Source: DAOTXS01 sp034433515 (GTDB lineage: Bacteria > Chloroflexota > Anaerolineae > UBA4142). From it: a stretch of DNA of 64,000 bases. The notes under the pieces are model-generated. The model had not been told where the DNA came from. It saw nothing but the letters and a program-made list of their open reading frames with translations, and did no database searches. The position numbers and the translations under genes were made by a program. Where the stretch lies: NCBI GenBank assembly GCA_034433515.1, contig DAOUAL010000038.1, positions 1 through 64,000 of the forward strand. Reading direction: 5' to 3'. Shown here piece by piece: positions 59,626 through 64,000 of this stretch (the stretch's first letter is position 1; every line of letters begins with the position of its first letter).

Positions 59626-61158
59626 ATGCGAAAAAATATGAAACGATTATCGGCGATCCCATTCATTGAATTAAAACCTCAACACTTGGCGGTGTCCCAA
59701 GTCGTTGTCAATGCGCTCATCGTGGGGCTGTGGCTCTGGCTCTATCGCGCAGTGTTCGATTATCTGGCGATCATTTTTACGCGCGAAGATTTTCGCACCA
59801 ACCAAGTTTTGTTGATCGGCGTGATCATCTTGTTGGTCGCGCAGATGCGCAAAGAAAAAATTCATCTTCAACTTGATGCAACGCCCCAACTATTTCGTCC
59901 TGCGCTTGCCCTCGTCCTAGGTTGTTCGCTTCTCTACCTCCTCGTCGAACGCTTTCTCGACATCAACACCATCTCGGCAAGTTTGTTTGGACTAGCCAGT
60001 TATGGATTGCTTGGCTTGTGGATAAACCCGGCAAGATGGCGGCGCAATTTTCCGGCGGCGCTTGTCCTCGTTGGCATTTTACCTTTCGGCGAACATATGC
60101 AAACGTTCATCGGTTATCCGATGCGCCTTCTTACCGCCTCCATCGTGCGCGACGGGTTGGCGTCTGCCGGCATCACCTCTATCGGCATTGACACAATTTT
60201 GATTCTGGAAAATAGCGTCGCGCAAATTGATATTCCGTGCAGTGGGGTCAAGAGTTTGTGGACGGGCGCGCTGTTCCTGCTCGCCGCCACGTGGATCGAA
60301 GGACGCGCGATCAACGGGCGTTGGTTTGTTCTTGCAACGATCATGGCGCTTGGTTTGTTCGCGACGAACCTTGCGCGCGTGGGCATCCTGGTTGTGGTGG
60401 GCCAAGTTGCCAATCTGCGCCTCTTGGCGGAGATGCTTCACGTTCCGCTGGGCGTCCTGGGTTTTAGCGCGGTATGCGCTTTGATCGTTTTTCTTTTGCG
60501 TCGTGCGGATGATGCACCGATCATCGCCGTTGATCCGCCTTTGACCTTGACGCGCCCGGGATGGTTATCGCCGGTTTTGGCATTTTCGATTTTTGTACTA
60601 GGATTGCTTTACACACCGCGACCCCACACCGGTTTATCGCAACCGCCACCTACCATTGAATTCCCAGCCAACCTTGTTACGCAACCACTCCCGCTCAAAC
60701 CGGATGAAATCGAATGGCTCATGCGCGATGGCGCGGAATCGGCGCAACGATTGAGTTTTCAATGGCGCGGCATCAGCGGCTCGATGATGTTCATCACGAG
60801 TGCGACGTGGCGCGCGCATCATCGTCCCGAACGATGTTTTGAGGTCTTTGGCTTGTCGCTCAACGATTCGCGCACGTATTTGGTTGCGCCGGATTTCCCG
60901 GTCCGCTTTGTTGCGTTAGGCGATCAACGCGGACAGAATATTTTATCGGCGACGTACTGGTTTCAATCGGCAACGCGCCTCACCGATGATTACGGCACGC
61001 GGATGTGGGCTGATCTCGTACCCCACCGCGAGCGGTGGATACTGGTAACCCTCTTGTTCGATCGCGTGGTTGACCCCAACGCGACCGATGTTCACGCGCT
61101 TTATCTTGCCTTACGTGATGCGGTAGCGCGCCATCTAACGGGAGAAGGATCACCATGA
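59626..61158 (+). CDS. Exosortase (XrtO-like) with C-terminal EpsI-type domain
   Basis: 510 aa. Residues 20-310 are a membrane domain with the exosortase triad: Cys205 in QIDIPCSGVKSLW, Arg251 in TNLARVGILVVVGQ, His272 in EMLHVPLGVLG. Residues about 340-505 form an EpsI-like soluble domain containing WRAHHRPERCFEVFG. Exosortases cut PEP-CTERM proteins at the membrane and are thought to transfer them to a lipid or polysaccharide. The adjoining gene ends in a PEP-CTERM, which marks it as the likely sole substrate. A second Met at 59638 could be the start; the stop overlaps the next ATG (ATGA). Confidence 0.88.
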   Translation: MRKNMKRLSAIPFIELKPQHLAVSQVVVNALIVGLWLWLYRAVFDYLAIIFTREDFRTNQVLLIGVIILLVAQMRKEKIHLQLDATPQLFRPALALVLGCSLLYLLVERFLDINTISASLFGLASYGLLGLWINPARWRRNFPAALVLVGILPFGEHMQTFIGYPMRLLTASIVRDGLASAGITSIGIDTILILENSVAQIDIPCSGVKSLWTGALFLLAATWIEGRAINGRWFVLATIMALGLFATNLARVGILVVVGQVANLRLLAEMLHVPLGVLGFSAVCALIVFLLRRADDAPIIAVDPPLTLTRPGWLSPVLAFSIFVLGLLYTPRPHTGLSQPPPTIEFPANLVTQPLPLKPDEIEWLMRDGAESAQRLSFQWRGISGSMMFITSATWRAHHRPERCFEVFGLSLNDSRTYLVAPDFPVRFVALGDQRGQNILSATYWFQSATRLTDDYGTRMWADLVPHRERWILVTLLFDRVVDPNATDVHALYLALRDAVARHLTGEGSP

Positions 61159-64000
61159 AAAATCAATTGCTTGCCCTCGTGCGCACTCTGGCAAATCCGC
61201 GCGGCTGGGCGTATGGGTTGTTCTGGTCGTGGAACATTATCTTTGTTGCGTTTATGGTCTTGGGCTTTGCGCCCAACGTCCTGCCCGAACTGTTTGACGC
61301 TGTTCGCACCAACACCATCCCCGCGCTCTTTCTCTTCTTTGGCGCAACGCTCACCGCCATTCCCCTCATCGCGGTCATTATCGGCTTGACATTGCTACGC
61401 CAATCGCCGGGACATCTCTTGGCGATGGGCTATGCTGTCCAAGGTCCATTGATGTTCATTCTCACCGTGCGTTTCTTTTTGATCCGCGAAGCCACGCTGG
61501 CGGTCAACGTCCTGATGTTGATCGCCGCACTCGGTCTGGCAACGTTGCTGTGGCAACTCCTCGATCGCAAGATTGATGAACGCGGCACACTCCTTACCTT
61601 CTTGCGAATGATAGGGCTATCACTGTTACTCGTCATCATGCTGTACGGCTGTCTCTGGCTTGCTATCTATGCCTTGCCTTTGGCAAGGCAGTTGTTGAAC
61701 GGGTTCACTAATGTCCTAGGCAACCTTGGATACTGGATTACGACATTCGATTGGCGCAGCTTGGAGAGAATTCAATGGGGAATGGTGCCATTCACGCTTT
61801 TGGGCACGCTACTTTTCCTCTACACGGCAACACTCTTTGTTGGTGCGCCGATTGCAGTCCCGGTAATTGCGATTTGGGCATATCGTCGTGGTGCGCAAAC
61901 GTTTGCCGCACGCTTTGGCGTTCTGCAGACGATTGCGGTTACCGCCATCGTGTTGTTGGTGTGTGTGGCGACGTTCGTGTTCATCAATCAGCAACCTCAA
62001 CACACCGCGTTCGCCTTGCTCAAAACTCCACCCACCAACGTTGCCCAAGCCCAAACCATTCGCCAAAACGAAAATACAATTCGCACTGGTTTGCTCAACA
62101 CCTATCTTGCCCCCTATCGTTATTTTAGTTCAGTAGGCGATGTGCTATTCGTTGAGAATATGTACATATGGGGAATGGGTTTCTCGAGAGATCAAGCAAG
62201 AGCCGTCGCGCAATTCCACGATGTTCTCGCGCGCCCATTGCTCTATGAGCCGGTCAATCCACCCAAACCCGATGCGGCGGACGGAAGCGTCCTGCGCCAA
62301 GAACCCTTGGAAGCCGCGCAACTTTATAAAGCCTATTTCGATGAACGCATCACCGATGGTGAACATGACACGGTTGTGAACACGGTGCGCTCGACGTGGC
62401 AATTCAGCCAAGCCGAAGCGGCGTGGCAAGCAGTAGATGATCGCCGCATTCATCTCAATCGGCAAGAGATCACGATTCAAGAAAACGGCGATTGGGCGGA
62501 CGTGGAATTGTACGAGGTGTATGAAAATCAAACCAATGAGATGCAAGAGGTGGTGTACTATTTTTCCTTGCCAGAATCGGCGGTGATTACCGGTTTGTGG
62601 CTGGGCAACAGCGATGATCGCTCCGCACGTTTTGTTTATCGCGTTTCGCCGCGCGGTGCGGCACAAGCACTCTACCAAAATCAAATCCAGCGTTGGCAAG
62701 ACCCGGCACTCGTCGAACAAATCGGTCCGCGCCAATATCGCTTGCGCATCTTTCCGGTTGAACGACGACGTTGGGTGCCGGATGGAGCCGGGCGCGCCAC
62801 TATTCAAGCCGGTGCATCAATGCATATGTGGCTCACATATCGCGTGTTGGCGAACAACAACACGTGGGCATTGCCGCGCCTCGCCGAGAAACGGAATGTG
62901 TATTGGGACGCCGCGACGGTTCGATTGTTGAACGGCAAGCCGATGAGTCCAAGCGCGCAAGATTGGTTGCCAGCATTCATCACTGCCACCACGCCGATCA
63001 AGCCGGTCGCACATCGTTTCGAGTTTGCTAGCGGCGAGACGATCATCGCTCAACCAATGCCTGCCAACGATTTGCCCAAACTTGGAAACAATCTGCGCTT
63101 GGCAATCGTACTCGATCGCTCGCGCAGTATGAACAAGTTCGCAGCGGAGGTCAAAACCACGCTCACACGTTTGTCACAAATTGCCGGCGCAACAACCGAT
63201 GTCTATCTCACGGCGTCTCCCTATCGCGGTGAAGCACCCTCGCGTATTGGGATGGCGCAACTCAATCCAAATTCGCTCGATTATGTGGGCGGACAAAATC
63301 CCGGCGAGTTGTTGGCGCAATTTGAATCGTTACGTGCCGGGCAAACCTACGATGCGATTTTGGTCATCACGGATGGTTCGGGGTACGAACTTGGTGCAAG
63401 TCGTGTCCCCGTGCCCAAGCCCAATGCACCGGTGTGGATGATTCACTTGGGCACAATCCCGCTCGGCTATGACGATGCCACACTCGAAGCGATTCAAGCG
63501 AGCGGGGGCGGTGTGAGCGACAATATCGAAGATGTGTTAAGCCGGCTGGCAGTAAAGTTGAATCCAAAAAGTTTGGGTGTGTCAGAATCGGCGGTGGCTT
63601 TGGATTGGGTGGATGGCTATCTGTGGCAGACATTTCCTTCGCGTGCCCCTAGCACCATCGCTTCCAACGCCAGCAACGATGATTTCGCACCATTTGCCGC
63701 GCGTCGTTTGATTCTGAGCGAGACGCAACGGCAACGCAATGCGCTGGGTCACCTCACCACACTCGATCAGTTGCACGCGATTGCGGTCAAGCACAGCGTT
63801 GTAACACCGTACTCGTCAATGATTGTGGTTGTCAATGCACAGCAAGAACGATTGCTCCAACAATTAGAGAATCAGAGCGATCGTTTTCAACGCGAGATGG
63901 AAGAAGTAGGGAATACAAACCTTTGGAACATCACGGGGGTGCCGGAGCCGGAGGAATGGTTACTGATCGCGCTCGCGTTGATGTTGATGGGGTACATTTA
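61155..64000 (+). CDS. PEP-CTERM integral membrane protein with VIT and VWA domains (runs off the window)
   Basis: At least 948 codons, open to the window end. The N-terminal 290 residues hold about seven helices (LFWSWNIIFVAFMVLGFAPN; ALFLFFGATLTAIPLIAVII; LLLVIMLYGCLWLAIYALPL). A VIT-like domain follows (about 428-540: ADVELYEVYENQTNEMQEVV), then a VWA-like domain with MIDAS LDRSRSM (Asp654) and VITDGSG. At Val929 the sorting signal VPEPEEWLLIALALMLMGYI begins. The architecture fits the multi-helix PEP-CTERM family (TIGR02921 type). GGAGAAGGATCACC precedes the ATG, which overlaps the exosortase stop. Only a few residues should be missing. Confidence 0.87.
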   Translation, partial: MKNQLLALVRTLANPRGWAYGLFWSWNIIFVAFMVLGFAPNVLPELFDAVRTNTIPALFLFFGATLTAIPLIAVIIGLTLLRQSPGHLLAMGYAVQGPLMFILTVRFFLIREATLAVNVLMLIAALGLATLLWQLLDRKIDERGTLLTFLRMIGLSLLLVIMLYGCLWLAIYALPLARQLLNGFTNVLGNLGYWITTFDWRSLERIQWGMVPFTLLGTLLFLYTATLFVGAPIAVPVIAIWAYRRGAQTFAARFGVLQTIAVTAIVLLVCVATFVFINQQPQHTAFALLKTPPTNVAQAQTIRQNENTIRTGLLNTYLAPYRYFSSVGDVLFVENMYIWGMGFSRDQARAVAQFHDVLARPLLYEPVNPPKPDAADGSVLRQEPLEAAQLYKAYFDERITDGEHDTVVNTVRSTWQFSQAEAAWQAVDDRRIHLNRQEITIQENGDWADVELYEVYENQTNEMQEVVYYFSLPESAVITGLWLGNSDDRSARFVYRVSPRGAAQALYQNQIQRWQDPALVEQIGPRQYRLRIFPVERRRWVPDGAGRATIQAGASMHMWLTYRVLANNNTWALPRLAEKRNVYWDAATVRLLNGKPMSPSAQDWLPAFITATTPIKPVAHRFEFASGETIIAQPMPANDLPKLGNNLRLAIVLDRSRSMNKFAAEVKTTLTRLSQIAGATTDVYLTASPYRGEAPSRIGMAQLNPNSLDYVGGQNPGELLAQFESLRAGQTYDAILVITDGSGYELGASRVPVPKPNAPVWMIHLGTIPLGYDDATLEAIQASGGGVSDNIEDVLSRLAVKLNPKSLGVSESAVALDWVDGYLWQTFPSRAPSTIASNASNDDFAPFAARRLILSETQRQRNALGHLTTLDQLHAIAVKHSVVTPYSSMIVVVNAQQERLLQQLENQSDRFQREMEEVGNTNLWNITGVPEPEEWLLIALALMLMGYI

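Overview
This 64 kb window has moderate-to-high GC and dense coding. It looks like a chromosomal contig from an uncultured Chloroflexota bacterium, probably Anaerolineae-like. That placement is an inference from gene content: PF10131-type giant membrane proteins, VIT/VWA surface proteins, split acyl-CoA carboxylase and B12-mutase subunits, a PEP-CTERM/exosortase pair, and TTGNNN-17-TATAAT promoters that often lie right at the start codon. I saw no rRNA, tRNA, CRISPR array, phage or complete insertion sequence.

Layout. 1-12.3 kb is mostly minus strand: an EamA transporter, an alpha/beta-hydrolase/acyl-CoA-ligase fusion, a decayed PIN toxin module, a HAD hydrolase/methyltransferase pair, a ferritin-like protein, a Gfo/Idh/MocA oxidoreductase, a LiaF-like protein, DinB, a lipoprotein, a ferredoxin and DUF309 with a coupled 56-aa membrane protein. 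12.4-16.2 kb holds an exopolysaccharide cluster (two GT4 glycosyltransferases and a polyprenyl glycosylphosphotransferase). 16.2-27.3 kb holds pyrimidine-nucleoside phosphorylase, a DsbA-like gene whose catalytic Cys codon is UGA (candidate selenoprotein), a VIT/VWA surface protein, a penicillin-acylase family protein, BirA, a HIT protein and a frameshifted MFS gene. 27.5-42.4 kb is an acyl-CoA/propionate block: thiolase, acyl-CoA dehydrogenase, carboxyltransferase, biotin carboxylase, BCCP, methylmalonyl-CoA mutase, epimerase and an isobutyryl-CoA-mutase-like paralogue. Two HEPN/MNT modules are threaded through it. 42.5-49.4 kb is an operon of giant GT-C-like membrane proteins, one of which is chimeric. 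49.6-52.3 kb has a LysM protein, a UPF0316 protein and an Old Yellow Enzyme. 52.9-58.4 kb is a fadB-like/fadA/fadD beta-oxidation operon. 58.5-64 kb has an RNA m5C methyltransferase and an exosortase coupled to its likely substrate, which runs off the window.

How the genes fit together. The two thiolases, two acyl-CoA ligases, acyl-CoA dehydrogenase and FadB-like protein form a beta-oxidation set. The carboxylase, epimerase and mutase convert propionyl-CoA to succinyl-CoA, and the second mutase would feed branched-chain (isobutyryl) units into the same route. BirA would biotinylate the BCCP. The B12-binding mutase subunit is not in the window.

The strongest unusual signals are: (1) a UGA exactly at the first position of a CPFC motif, followed by a 7-bp hairpin at bacterial SECIS distance; (2) a dedicated exosortase/PEP-CTERM integral membrane protein pair; (3) an AT-rich insert that creates a 1060-aa chimeric membrane protein; (4) low-complexity tracts embedded at the same loop of three paralogues; (5) nested miniature inverted-repeat elements, one lying between a promoter and its gene; and (6) several leaderless promoters.
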